The notes: generated by a model from the letters alone, not told the origin. A DNA stretch of 64,000 nucleotides from an uncultured Pelagibacteraceae bacterium (GCA_902571955.1 CACGDZ010000003.1:56954-120953); one strand, 5' to 3'; counted from the stretch's first letter, positions 33,104 to 42,378 are shown. Translations and numbers: made by a program.

Positions 33104-34498
33104 ATGAATAAAGAAAAAAAATTAATTCCTGGATTACCTTCAGGATTTGAAGATCGTTGGGATAAAAAACTTCTTCTCAAAAAAAAGCTTTTAAAAGCTA
33201 TTGAGAATAATTTTATTAAATTTGGAGCAGAGGCTCTGGAAACCCCTTCGTTTGAGATAAGTGAAAATATAGGATCTTTTTTGGCAGAAGATGACGCTAA
33301 TCCTATGTCTGATGTATTCTCATTTCAGGATGGAGAAAAAAGCATTACTCTTAGGTATGACCTTTCAAGCCCACTAGCTAGATTTGTTGCTCAAAATAAT
33401 CAAGAGCTACCATCAATCTTTAAAAGGTATGCTATTCAAAATGTCTTTAGAAATGAAAAGGCTGGTAATGGAAGGTACAGAGAATTTATGCAAGCGGATT
33501 TTGATATTGTTGGAAATGTTAATCCTGCACAAGCAAATGCGGAGCTTTGCAATTTAATATCAAGTACTTTGTTAGATTGTGGTCTAAAAAAAGATCAATT
33601 TACAATCAACGTTAGTAACAGAAAAATAGTTCAAGGATTAATTGATGATTTAAAAATATCAAAAGAAAAGCAAGCAAAAGTAATTAGGGCAATTGATAAA
33701 TTAGACAAACCAGGTTTTGGTTTAAAAGGTGTTGAAGATTTACTTAAAAAAGAGAGAAAAGATATAAGTGGCGCAATAACTAAGGGTGCAGATTTAAACG
33801 ATGAACAAGCCTCTGAAATACTTAATTTTCTAAAAATTAAAGATTTAAATGAATTAAAAGAAACATTAAAAAATCCACTGTCTCAAGAAGGTATACAAGA
33901 ATTAGAACAAGTATTTGAAGTATTGGGTTACAGTTCAAATTTAAATCAGGTCAAAACAAATTTTACAATTGTTAGGGGATTGGCATATTATTCAGATTTC
34001 ATTGTTGAAACAAATTTAAATTTTAAAGTCACAAATAATAAAGGTAAAGAGGTCGATATAGGTAGTGTTTGTTCTGGTGGAGCCTATGCAAAATTAATCT
34101 CAAGATTTAAAGGTGTGGATATTCCAGGCACTGGGATTAGTTTTGGAGTGGATCGATTGTTGTTTGCTTTGATGCAATTAGATCAAATAAAAGTAGATAG
34201 TCAAAAACCAGTTTTAGTTTGTGTAATGGATGAAAAATATCTTAAAAATTATTATGAAATTTTAGATCTATTAAGAAATAATAATATCAATGCTGAAATT
34301 TTTTTAGATACAAAGAAAAATTTAGGTAAGCAACTAACCCTAGCAAATAAACGCGAGTTGGATGTTGCAATTATATGTGGTGAAAATGAATTTAATGAAA
34401 ATACAGTCACTATAAAAAGCCTTAAAGGTGTTAAGGGTGAAAATAATAAAACATTTCCAAAAGAAAATTTAATCGATGAAGTCAAAAAACTTATCTGA
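33104..34498 (+). CDS. hisS: Histidyl-tRNA synthetase
   Basis: Start corrected to ATG 33104 (MNKEKKLIPGLPSGFEDRW); ITLRYDLSSPLARFVA; FKRYAIQNVFRNEKAGNGRYREFMQADFDIVG. Confidence 0.95.
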   Translation: MNKEKKLIPGLPSGFEDRWDKKLLLKKKLLKAIENNFIKFGAEALETPSFEISENIGSFLAEDDANPMSDVFSFQDGEKSITLRYDLSSPLARFVAQNNQELPSIFKRYAIQNVFRNEKAGNGRYREFMQADFDIVGNVNPAQANAELCNLISSTLLDCGLKKDQFTINVSNRKIVQGLIDDLKISKEKQAKVIRAIDKLDKPGFGLKGVEDLLKKERKDISGAITKGADLNDEQASEILNFLKIKDLNELKETLKNPLSQEGIQELEQVFEVLGYSSNLNQVKTNFTIVRGLAYYSDFIVETNLNFKVTNNKGKEVDIGSVCSGGAYAKLISRFKGVDIPGTGISFGVDRLLFALMQLDQIKVDSQKPVLVCVMDEKYLKNYYEILDLLRNNNINAEIFLDTKKNLGKQLTLANKRELDVAIICGENEFNENTVTIKSLKGVKGENNKTFPKENLIDEVKKLI

Positions 34499-35528
34499 AA
34501 ATATCCTTAGATCAGTAAAATCTAAGGGTTTTAAATATATTGATTTACCCTCAGTAATTGAGGCTAATCATATTGTTCAAAGATCGGGAGAAAACTTTAG
34601 AAAATTAATCTTTTCTTTTACGGATCAAAATGGAAGTGAGTTATGTCTAAGACCAGATTTAACAATTGCATCTTGTTTAAGATATTTAGAAAATAATTTA
34701 AAAGGTAAGGAAAAAATTTTCTACAGTGGTCAAGCTTATCGAAAATCACAAAACAAAAAAGACTCGATCATTAGAAATCAAATTGGATTTGAAATTTTAG
34801 GATCTAAGGATGAGAAAAATGATGATAAAGAAATTATAAATACATCTCTTAAATCGCTTAAAAATATCAAATATTCCTCAGGAACACTTACTATTGGAAA
34901 TGTTGAAATATTTAATTTGTTAATTTCAAAATTGGATATTCCAAAGAGATGGAAGCTAAGATTGTCCAGACACTTCTGGAGAGAGGAATATTTTAATGAT
35001 TTATTAAGAAGATTAGAAACTAATTCAGATGTTGATCCAACAATTGTCGAAATAGATAAAAAGCGTTACTTGAAAATGCTTAAAGAAGATTTATCAAATG
35101 TTGTAGCCGGAAGAACAATAAATGAAATATTAAAAAGATTTGATCAGAAAATAAAAGATCCTAGAAGAGCCAGCAAAGGAAAAAATGTTTCAAAAATAAT
35201 TAAAGATTTCTTAAAAATTAAATGTCCAATAAATAAAGCAGCAATTGAGTTAAATAAATTTTTTAAAAAAAACAGAATAAATTTAGCTGTAGATCAAAAA
35301 TATTTTCCAATTTCTAATAACAAGGTTTCAAAATTAAATGTAGTATTTTCAGCATCCTTTGGAAGGCAATTAGAATATTATACCGGAATGGTTTTTAAAA
35401 TTGATATTAAATCTAAAAATTCATTAAAAAATATTATCAATGGTGGTCGTTATGATGGCCTAATTTCAGACTTAGGATCAAAAAAACAAACTCCGGCAGT
35501 AGGTGCTGCTTTAAACTTAAATTACTAA
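34476..35528 (+). CDS. hisZ: ATP phosphoribosyltransferase regulatory subunit
   Basis: HisRS-like paralogue lacking full catalytic motifs (LCLRPDLTIASCLRYLEN, FYSGQAYRKS, GGRYDGLISDLGS), between hisS and hisG. Confidence 0.88.
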   Translation: MKSKNLSENILRSVKSKGFKYIDLPSVIEANHIVQRSGENFRKLIFSFTDQNGSELCLRPDLTIASCLRYLENNLKGKEKIFYSGQAYRKSQNKKDSIIRNQIGFEILGSKDEKNDDKEIINTSLKSLKNIKYSSGTLTIGNVEIFNLLISKLDIPKRWKLRLSRHFWREEYFNDLLRRLETNSDVDPTIVEIDKKRYLKMLKEDLSNVVAGRTINEILKRFDQKIKDPRRASKGKNVSKIIKDFLKIKCPINKAAIELNKFFKKNRINLAVDQKYFPISNNKVSKLNVVFSASFGRQLEYYTGMVFKIDIKSKNSLKNIINGGRYDGLISDLGSKKQTPAVGAALNLNY

Positions 35529-36220
35529 TGACAAAGAATATTTTAAATATTGGAATTCCAAGCAAAGGTAGACTTAGAAAAGATGTTTTAAATATTTTTA
35601 AAAAAAATAAATTAAATCTCATTTCTGAAAGAGGAGAAAGAGATCTTTTAGGATCAATAAAGCAATATAAAAATATTAAGATTTTATATCTTCATGCAAG
35701 AGAGATCATCGAAAGACTTGGAGATGGATCTTTGGATATAGGTTTTTCTGGTTTTGATTTATTAAAAGAGAGTGAAATAAACACTCAAAAAAAAATAAAT
35801 GTTTTAAAAAAATATAATTTTGGTAAGGCCACATTAGTAATCGCAATTCCTGATCAATGGATAGACGTGCAAACTGTTGCGGATTTAGAAGAAATTGCAT
35901 TTGAATTTAAAGATAAGAAAAAGAAAAGATTAAGAGTTGCAACAAAATATCCAAATTTAACAAGGGAATTTTTGTTTTCAAAGGGTGTTACCCAATTCAA
36001 ATTAATCGATAGTTTAGGTGCTACCGAAGCTTATCCTTTTACAGGCTCTTCAGAAATAATCACAGATATCACTTCTACTGGAGAAACCTTAAAAGCAAAT
36101 AATTTACGTATTTTAAAGGATGGAGAGATACTAAAATCAGAGGCTTGTATGATGATTTCTAAGTCATCCAATAATAAAATGGGTCTTAAAAAAATAGTAA
36201 AATTACTTTCTAAAAATTAA
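35528..36220 (+). CDS. hisG: ATP phosphoribosyltransferase
   Basis: NIGIPSKGRLRKDVLNIF; ATKYPNLTREF; SLGATEAYPFTGSSEIITDITSTGETL. Confidence 0.95.
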   Translation: MTKNILNIGIPSKGRLRKDVLNIFKKNKLNLISERGERDLLGSIKQYKNIKILYLHAREIIERLGDGSLDIGFSGFDLLKESEINTQKKINVLKKYNFGKATLVIAIPDQWIDVQTVADLEEIAFEFKDKKKKRLRVATKYPNLTREFLFSKGVTQFKLIDSLGATEAYPFTGSSEIITDITSTGETLKANNLRILKDGEILKSEACMMISKSSNNKMGLKKIVKLLSKN

Positions 36221-36334
36221 GTCTTTCCAATAAATAAGAATAATTTTAATAATATCTAAATTTCTTATCACAGCATAAAGCGCAATAACAACACCTATAA
36301 GAAATAAAATTTTTAATATAAAAAGAAATTCCAT
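36203..36334 (-). CDS. Small putative membrane protein (43 aa)
   Basis: Not in ORF track; MEFLFILKILFLIGVVIALYAVIRNLDIIKIILIYWKDLIFRK*; convergent with hisG and at the island boundary. Confidence 0.4.
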   Translation of the reverse strand: MEFLFILKILFLIGVVIALYAVIRNLDIIKIILIYWKDLIFRK

Positions 36335-36363
36335 AAGTAATTATAAATATTTTATTGTACTAT

Positions 36364-37539
36364 TCAATCAGAAGTCTTCTCTTTACCAGTAAAGTAAAGT
36401 TCTTTAGTATTAGCTTTAATCATCCAGTCATGATGATAAGGGATTGGTTTATTTTTTTTATTTAGAGCTTTTTTTACTTCTCTCATAATAATTTTGGCAC
36501 CATCCACGGGTACAGCCATCCCAATCTGTCTTCTTACAGACTCTTTTCCACCTTTGAAATTATATTTGTCAGGAAAAGTTTGAAGTCTTGCTCTTTCTCT
36601 ATTTGTTAATGCTCTGTGTTCTTTATAATGATAAACATGAGTTCCACCTCCACCACTGCCCGTTACAGTATAAGCAGGTTTAGAACTATCTAATCTTTTA
36701 TAAATGTGACTCATTCTCGCCTTTTTAACACCAGGAAGACCGTCTTTATCGTCCCCCAAGTCCCAGACGTTTTTACCTTCTTGTGTCTTTTTTAATCTTC
36801 TTATTACTCTTTCATCATGTTTTGTCAGTTCTTGATGTTGAGCCCATTCTGGAATAGGGGGATTTTCTAAAGCATCTTTACAGGTTCTCAACTCGTTATT
36901 ACTTTTCTCAGGTCTCTTAAAGCTTATATTATTTTCTGTAAAAAAATTATTTCTAAAACCAACTAATATAATTCTATGCCTTGTTTGTGGAATACCATAT
37001 TCCTCAAATTTATAATTATCAGCATATATTGTATATCCATGTTTAGAACACTTTGCTAGATCACCCATTATTTTTTTAAAGTTTTTATAATTATCATTTT
37101 GCAGTTGTTCCTTATCAAATATTTCATCAACCTTTTCTTTTTTTGAAGAATTAAATTTTAATTTTTTTCCAAGCGCAGTGACATTTTCAGCTACAAAGTA
37201 TTCTGGTTGAAAAAAATCTAATACATTACATGCATATTTGTAAAGACCTCCATATTCACCCTTCATTTTCTTATTCTTTCCTACAAGACTGAAGTCATTG
37301 CAGGGAAATCCAAATAGAAGTCCGTTTATATTACCATGTTCTTTTTTAATTTTTTTTAAATTATCTTCTTTTGCAAAATTTTTAATATCTTCAAAATAAG
37401 CCTCACAATTTTGGTTGTTCTTGAATGATTTACATGAATCTTCATGGTTATCTACACCCCAAACATGCTTGAAACCTGCTTTTCTTGCACCTTCAGCAAA
37501 CCCCCCTGCACCACAAAATAATTCAGCAATTTTAAGCAT
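36364..37539 (-). CDS. DNA (cytosine-5) methyltransferase
   Basis: Start at MLKIAELFCGAGGFAEGARKAGF; GFPCNDFSLVG catalytic PC; AENV; PQTRHRIILVG; LTNRERARLQTFPDKYNF. Confidence 0.95.
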   Translation of the reverse strand: MLKIAELFCGAGGFAEGARKAGFKHVWGVDNHEDSCKSFKNNQNCEAYFEDIKNFAKEDNLKKIKKEHGNINGLLFGFPCNDFSLVGKNKKMKGEYGGLYKYACNVLDFFQPEYFVAENVTALGKKLKFNSSKKEKVDEIFDKEQLQNDNYKNFKKIMGDLAKCSKHGYTIYADNYKFEEYGIPQTRHRIILVGFRNNFFTENNISFKRPEKSNNELRTCKDALENPPIPEWAQHQELTKHDERVIRRLKKTQEGKNVWDLGDDKDGLPGVKKARMSHIYKRLDSSKPAYTVTGSGGGGTHVYHYKEHRALTNRERARLQTFPDKYNFKGGKESVRRQIGMAVPVDGAKIIMREVKKALNKKNKPIPYHHDWMIKANTKELYFTGKEKTSD

Positions 37540-37594
37540 AATCTTAATTTTTTTTGTATTTATTATATAGAATACATATAACAAATAAATACTA

Positions 37595-37623
37595 TTGACA
37601 AGTATATTTATTTTAAGTATAAA
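37595..37623 (+). promoter_or_regulatory. Sigma70-type promoter of the defence operon
   Basis: TTGACA (37595-37600), 17-nt spacer, TATAAA (37618-37623); ATG of the small ORF at 37634. Confidence 0.65.
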
Positions 37624-37633
37624 AATTGATATT

Positions 37634-37939
37634 ATGGAAAAGAAAAATATCGTTGAATTTAGAGGTGCTAGGCAAAAAACAAAAAACTGGTCTCCTGAAA
37701 AAAAATTTAGAGAATTTTCATCAATTAGAGTTCCAAAACTATTAAGAGCTCTAAAAAATGTTCAAAATTTATCTACCGTTTATAATCCTAAAACAAAAAT
37801 TGGATATACCTATACAGAGGCAGAGAAAAGAAAAATCTTAAAGGATGTAAAAGAAGCTTATCAATCAATGCTTAAAGCATGGGATAATGCAGGAAAAAAA
37901 ATTAGAGAAAACCAAAAGAAATCATATTGGGATGAATAA
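37634..37939 (+). CDS. Small protein of unknown function, first gene of the island operon
   Basis: ATG 37634 MEKKNIVEFRGARQKTKNWSPEKKFREFSSIRVPKLLRAL...; start chosen downstream of promoter. Confidence 0.65.
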   Translation: MEKKNIVEFRGARQKTKNWSPEKKFREFSSIRVPKLLRALKNVQNLSTVYNPKTKIGYTYTEAEKRKILKDVKEAYQSMLKAWDNAGKKIRENQKKSYWDE

Positions 37940-37960
37940 AATTTTAAATATTAAAGAATT

Positions 37961-38160
37961 GATGCACGTTGTAAAGAGGAGGTTGTCATACACGGTATGC
38001 AACTCTATCGTTAGAACTTATAGCAAACCTCTCGCCAGAGTGCATCCTGGTTTTGTCTTATGCTTAAGTTCAAAAGTTGCAATTAGCAAGTTAACTGTGC
38101 AAATTTTAATGCGTGCGAAGCTACACCTTTTTTTCTTTCTGTGTAGCTTCTACGCATTAA
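37961..38160 (+). ncRNA. Candidate structured non-coding element inside the island operon
   Basis: Nested inverted repeats GATGCAC/GTGCATC, AGAGG/CCTCT, GTTGtCATAC/GTATGCAAC and a long hairpin TTAATGCGT..AAGCTACAC / GTGTAGCTT..ACGCATTAA; visibly less AT-rich than its surroundings. Confidence 0.45.
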
Positions 38161-38176
38161 AAAAAGATTTTTAAAT

Positions 38177-40102
38177 ATGGTTAATAGTTCAAAACCACAT
38201 TGGGTCAAAACAGAATGGGGAAGTGGTCTATATTTTGCTCCATCTTTAGAAGGTTTTAATACAGAAGAAAAGCAATTAAATACAAATATTGCTAATGAGG
38301 ATGGTCAAAACAGAGGAGATGAACAATTAAATAAAAACAAGCCTGTAATAGTTAAAATTTCTGAAAAAATAATTAATGATGCCAGTTTTTATTCTAAATA
38401 TCTTTTTGGGATGCAAGAAATTTTAAAAATTAATCCAAAAAATAAAATTTATCCTATAAATGATAAAAAAATTAGAGTTATCATAATTGAATGTTTCAAC
38501 ACAAATGGGTTAACAGGCTCATTCATTGAAACTGATAATCAAAATTATGAAAGATTTTTTATGGGTTCAGAGTTATCAAAAACAGGTGGTAAATTAGGAA
38601 GAAGACAGTTGGGTCGCCACGTATACATGTTAGCTTCTAAACTTAGAGGTTTTTTAGCGCTGTCAATCGACAAAGAGAATAAAAAGGAATTTCTAAGAGG
38701 TATACAATTTTTGGATAAATATAGTTATCAAGGAAAAAAAATGAATCCATATGGATTTTATGGATATTCAAAAGAAAATAAAGAGAAACAAAACCAACAA
38801 GAAAGTTTACCAATTTTAGATAAGGATATTATTGAAGACTTTAAAAATTTAACTGGAATAAAAAGGAATAAAGATGATACGGGACTTTCAATATTAATTC
38901 CAGAGCCACATGACGATATAACAGCGGAAAGAATTTTCAAAAAATATTTAAATAGATTTTTTCCAAGTATTTTGATTGGTACGATGAAAATTGACTATAA
39001 AGGGAAAATTATCTCAGCTGAAAATATTAAAGAAATTTTAATTAAAGAAAGAATGTTATCTGAAAAATGGTTATCATTTTTTGATGAAGTTTATACAATG
39101 CCAGATGACAAGAAGCATTTCATCTCCGATGTTGAAAAATATAATTTTGAAACAGTATTAAATTTAGATGAAATAGGTGATAGTCAATTAGAAAAAATTA
39201 AACACGATTACTTTGATAAAAAACCAATTGTATTTAAGTTTAAGGTTAAATTACCTTTTTTAAAATCATATTTAAACAAAACAGGAATAAAATTTGGTTG
39301 GTTTAATGTTGCACTTCAAAAAACAGAGAGTTCAGATAAGCCCATAAGGCCTATATTTTTGAGAGGCAATTTACAAATTCCAAATGAAGCAAGATATTTT
39401 AAATTTCAAAAAAGTGCATATGCTGCTTTGTGGGTTGATGGACAGGAAGAAAATAATTTAATTGAGGTGTTGGGCGACTCTGAGGGTATGGCTCACGATA
39501 GCTGGAATATGAACCATCCTGAAATTGAGAATTCATATGATCCAGATATCAAAAAAGTCTTTCAGTATATAAAATCTAGTCTTACAACAATTTTTAATTT
39601 TGTAACCGATAAGAAGGATCAACTTGATCTTGAAACATTCTCAGATGATTTACCTACATTCGAGGATATTCAAGAAAAAGAAAAAATAATTCAGAAAGAG
39701 GTAATATTTGAAAATCCTGAATTGCCACCAGTTAATCCTCCTCCACCACCTTCGCCAAGTCAAAGAAAAATGGTTAAAGAAATTAAAATTGATGGAGGTT
39801 TTAAAGTAATTAAAACAGATGAATGTGAGGAAAGTAATTTTCCAATGAAAGTCAGAGTAAGATTCGCTTATAGGGCTAGAAACAAAAACTCTTTTAAATG
39901 TTATAATCCAGAACTACATTTTAATTTAACTAAAGATGAAGGTGTATCAATATCTGAAAAGAAAAAAATTACAGATATTGAAACTATAGGAAATGGGGTT
40001 GATTTTTTAGCCACTGAACCTGATTTTGAAATTAGCATTACAGGTTTTTCTGAACTAGGTAAAAAAGATTTAGACGTTAGAGCAAGGAAACTTAAGGGAT
40101 AA
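38177..40102 (+). CDS. GHKL-type ATPase, resembling the MutL/MORC-like ATPases associated with R-M loci
   Basis: N-box-like NEDGQNRGDEQ; KIRVIIIECFNTNGLTGSF; GGKLGRRQLGRHVYMLASKLRGFLALS; adjacent C5-MTase and Vsr-like genes. Confidence 0.7.
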   Translation: MVNSSKPHWVKTEWGSGLYFAPSLEGFNTEEKQLNTNIANEDGQNRGDEQLNKNKPVIVKISEKIINDASFYSKYLFGMQEILKINPKNKIYPINDKKIRVIIIECFNTNGLTGSFIETDNQNYERFFMGSELSKTGGKLGRRQLGRHVYMLASKLRGFLALSIDKENKKEFLRGIQFLDKYSYQGKKMNPYGFYGYSKENKEKQNQQESLPILDKDIIEDFKNLTGIKRNKDDTGLSILIPEPHDDITAERIFKKYLNRFFPSILIGTMKIDYKGKIISAENIKEILIKERMLSEKWLSFFDEVYTMPDDKKHFISDVEKYNFETVLNLDEIGDSQLEKIKHDYFDKKPIVFKFKVKLPFLKSYLNKTGIKFGWFNVALQKTESSDKPIRPIFLRGNLQIPNEARYFKFQKSAYAALWVDGQEENNLIEVLGDSEGMAHDSWNMNHPEIENSYDPDIKKVFQYIKSSLTTIFNFVTDKKDQLDLETFSDDLPTFEDIQEKEKIIQKEVIFENPELPPVNPPPPPSPSQRKMVKEIKIDGGFKVIKTDECEESNFPMKVRVRFAYRARNKNSFKCYNPELHFNLTKDEGVSISEKKKITDIETIGNGVDFLATEPDFEISITGFSELGKKDLDVRARKLKG

Positions 40103-40104
40103 AA

Positions 40105-41022
40105 ATGCCATTTTTAAATTATACAAATAGAATAAATATAATTTGTAATGATGAACAAAATAGTGACATTAGAGTTTATGCCTCATCTCAAAATAATCAT
40201 TATTATGTTTTTCAAGAAAATCTTGAAAGAGTTAAAAAAGAGGTAAAAAAAAATTTTCCTGAGATTAAATTTTCAGAAATTAAAATATTTGTAGAAGCTT
40301 ATAGAGATGCTTATAGAAAAGAAGTTCAATGGGGTGATTTAGAAAATCCATTAACTGACAAAATTGATTTTTTTAAAAAGAAAGTTTTGATTGCTGAAAA
40401 TATGAATAGAACTCTAGATGAAATAGATTCATCAACAGCAAGATTCAGAATTATCATGGTTAGTGGAGAAAAAAATATTGCTACTTCTGAGGGTTTCCGA
40501 CCGTTTGTTGTAAAAACTAAAGAAGAAATTCAGAAACAACAAGTTCCAGTAAAATCATCACTGATCGGTACTTATGAAAAAGAAATGGAGGAATTATTTT
40601 ATTGCGACTTTCATAATGAGGAACCTAATATGGGGCAGCCAGTTATATATTTAAATAAAAAGTTAGGAATCAAGTCTGATATGAATTCAGATTTAAGAAT
40701 AAGAACTCTGATTTTTTCAAAATGTTTTAAGGAGCTTTTGAAAAAATCAATAATATTGCCAGATAATGAGTATAAAAAAAAATTATTAAAATACGCACAA
40801 ACTCATAATGATCAAAAAAATTGGGAAGACATTAGTGAGCTTTATCAAAATTCAAATGTCAGTGCTAATGAATTTTATGAAAATTTAGAACTAGATGAAT
40901 TTATCGATAACGCAACCCAAGGTTATATTTCAGAAAAAGATTTTTTAGAGAAATATTTAGAGGACAAAAATAGATCAGATATTGAAAATAATTTTACAGG
41001 AGAAGAACAAGATGAAGCTTAA
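40105..41022 (+). CDS. Uncharacterised partner protein of the GHKL ATPase locus
   Basis: 305-aa ORF 3 nt downstream of the ATPase; its stop overlaps the ATG of the next gene. Confidence 0.65.
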   Translation: MPFLNYTNRINIICNDEQNSDIRVYASSQNNHYYVFQENLERVKKEVKKNFPEIKFSEIKIFVEAYRDAYRKEVQWGDLENPLTDKIDFFKKKVLIAENMNRTLDEIDSSTARFRIIMVSGEKNIATSEGFRPFVVKTKEEIQKQQVPVKSSLIGTYEKEMEELFYCDFHNEEPNMGQPVIYLNKKLGIKSDMNSDLRIRTLIFSKCFKELLKKSIILPDNEYKKKLLKYAQTHNDQKNWEDISELYQNSNVSANEFYENLELDEFIDNATQGYISEKDFLEKYLEDKNRSDIENNFTGEEQDEA

Positions 41023-41728
41023 AATAAGAAGCTTTAATGATGAAGGTAATTTAAAGTTTAAGAAATTTGTAATTTAAAAAAAAAAAGAGTTTAAATCGAA
41101 AAAAACAAAAACTTTCAAAGTTCCTTTTCACTTAATTAAAGATAAAAAATTAACAACTGAGGTTAAAGACTCAATGGAAATTGATTTAGATAAAAAATTT
41201 AACAATGCATATGAGTATGCAAGTTATCTAAATGAAAAAATATCAAATATTGATTTAAAAAAATATAGATGGGATAGAGGTTTATTTAATTGGGTAAGTG
41301 CAGCATATTTTCCATCTTTTTTTCCAGGGATAAGATCAGGAACTGATGAAAAAAATAGATTTTTGTCAGAAGAAAAAGGGAAGTGGAGAAGACAATTGGC
41401 AAGAACTTTGTGGGAAATTTATTATGTTTATAAAGAAGATAGTTTGTGTCTTTTATATAAACCCACAAATAATTATTCTGATGAGCTAGAAACAATAAGT
41501 AAATCTCCAATTATGTTTAGTTCAAAAGGAGTTGTACAGGCTTACTCTGCTTTATATTTTAAAAAAAAATCAAGCACATCAGGAGAGCAAGCATACAAAA
41601 GAGGTGAAGTTGGAGATTTTAGAGATTTTATAGAGGAGCTTTACCAAATAGAATTAAATCTTGATATTTACAGAATGTCTAAAGATCAAATATTAAATAA
41701 ATTAAATGAGAAATTTTCAAAAAAATAA
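41012..41728 (+). pseudogene. DUF6339-like protein gene interrupted by an in-frame TAA (41075-41077)
   Basis: ATG 41012 overlaps upstream stop; MKLKIRSFNDEGNLKFKKFVI*KKKEFKSKKTKTFKVPFHLIKDKKLTTEVKDSMEIDL... all in one frame; ORF reopens after an 11-A run. Confidence 0.55.
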
Positions 41729-42095
41729 TAATAAATCAAAAAATACCAAACCTGAAAAAGCCATTAGATCTTTACTTTATAAAAATGGTTATCGGTTTAG
41801 AATTCACAAAAAGGAACTACCTGGTAAACCTGATATTGTAATAAATAAACATAAAACGATTATAAACGTTCATGGTTGTTATTGGCACTATCATGGCTGT
41901 GCTCATAGCAATGTACCAAAAACAAAAACTCAATATTGGATAGAAAGATTAGAGCTTAATAAGAAAAGAGATTTTATTAACAAAAGTAAACTGATTAAAT
42001 TAGGCTGGAAAGTAATTGATGTATGGGAGTGCACTTTAAAAAGAAAGAATATAAATAAAACTTTTAACACTCTGGAACGTCTAATCATTGCCTAA
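41706..42095 (+). CDS. Very-short-patch-repair (Vsr)-like endonuclease
   Basis: TKPEKAIRSLLYKNGYRFRIHKKELPGKPDIVINKHKTIINVHGCYWHYHGCAHSNVPKT...W; overlaps upstream gene end. Confidence 0.9.
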   Translation: MRNFQKNNNKSKNTKPEKAIRSLLYKNGYRFRIHKKELPGKPDIVINKHKTIINVHGCYWHYHGCAHSNVPKTKTQYWIERLELNKKRDFINKSKLIKLGWKVIDVWECTLKRKNINKTFNTLERLIIA

Positions 42096-42378
42096 AGATA
42101 TTTATCAAATAACTGACAAGGGTCACCTCATGGAATTAAAACTTCCTGAGCTTAAAACTGAAAACCAAAAAGAATTATTTTTTAGATATTTATCTATAGC
42201 TGAACATTATATTTCTACGGAAAATGTTAAAGAGGCAGAAAAAATTTTAATAAATTTAGGTTTTAGTAAAAAAATTATTCAATCATTTATAAAAACAGTT
42301 CAAAATCATGTGGAAACAGAATTTTCTGATATGAAGGAAATAATGATGGGGAAGGTTCCAAAAAGGTTACTCAATTAA
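42088..42378 (+). CDS. Uncharacterised small protein
   Basis: 96-aa ORF, probable start at internal ATG 42130; abuts the next ORF. Confidence 0.5.
   Translation: MPKDIYQITDKGHLMELKLPELKTENQKELFFRYLSIAEHYISTENVKEAEKILINLGFSKKIIQSFIKTVQNHVETEFSDMKEIMMGKVPKRLLN

Noticed and set aside
37961-38046. Structured region as an integron attC site or retron msr-msd
   Set aside because: No integrase or reverse transcriptase is visible in the window, and the R'/R'' core motifs of attC do not match clearly.
37887-38174. 95-aa ORF from the ORF track
   Set aside because: It overlaps the end of the small gene in another frame and crosses the structured region; the composition is unlike the neighbouring proteins.
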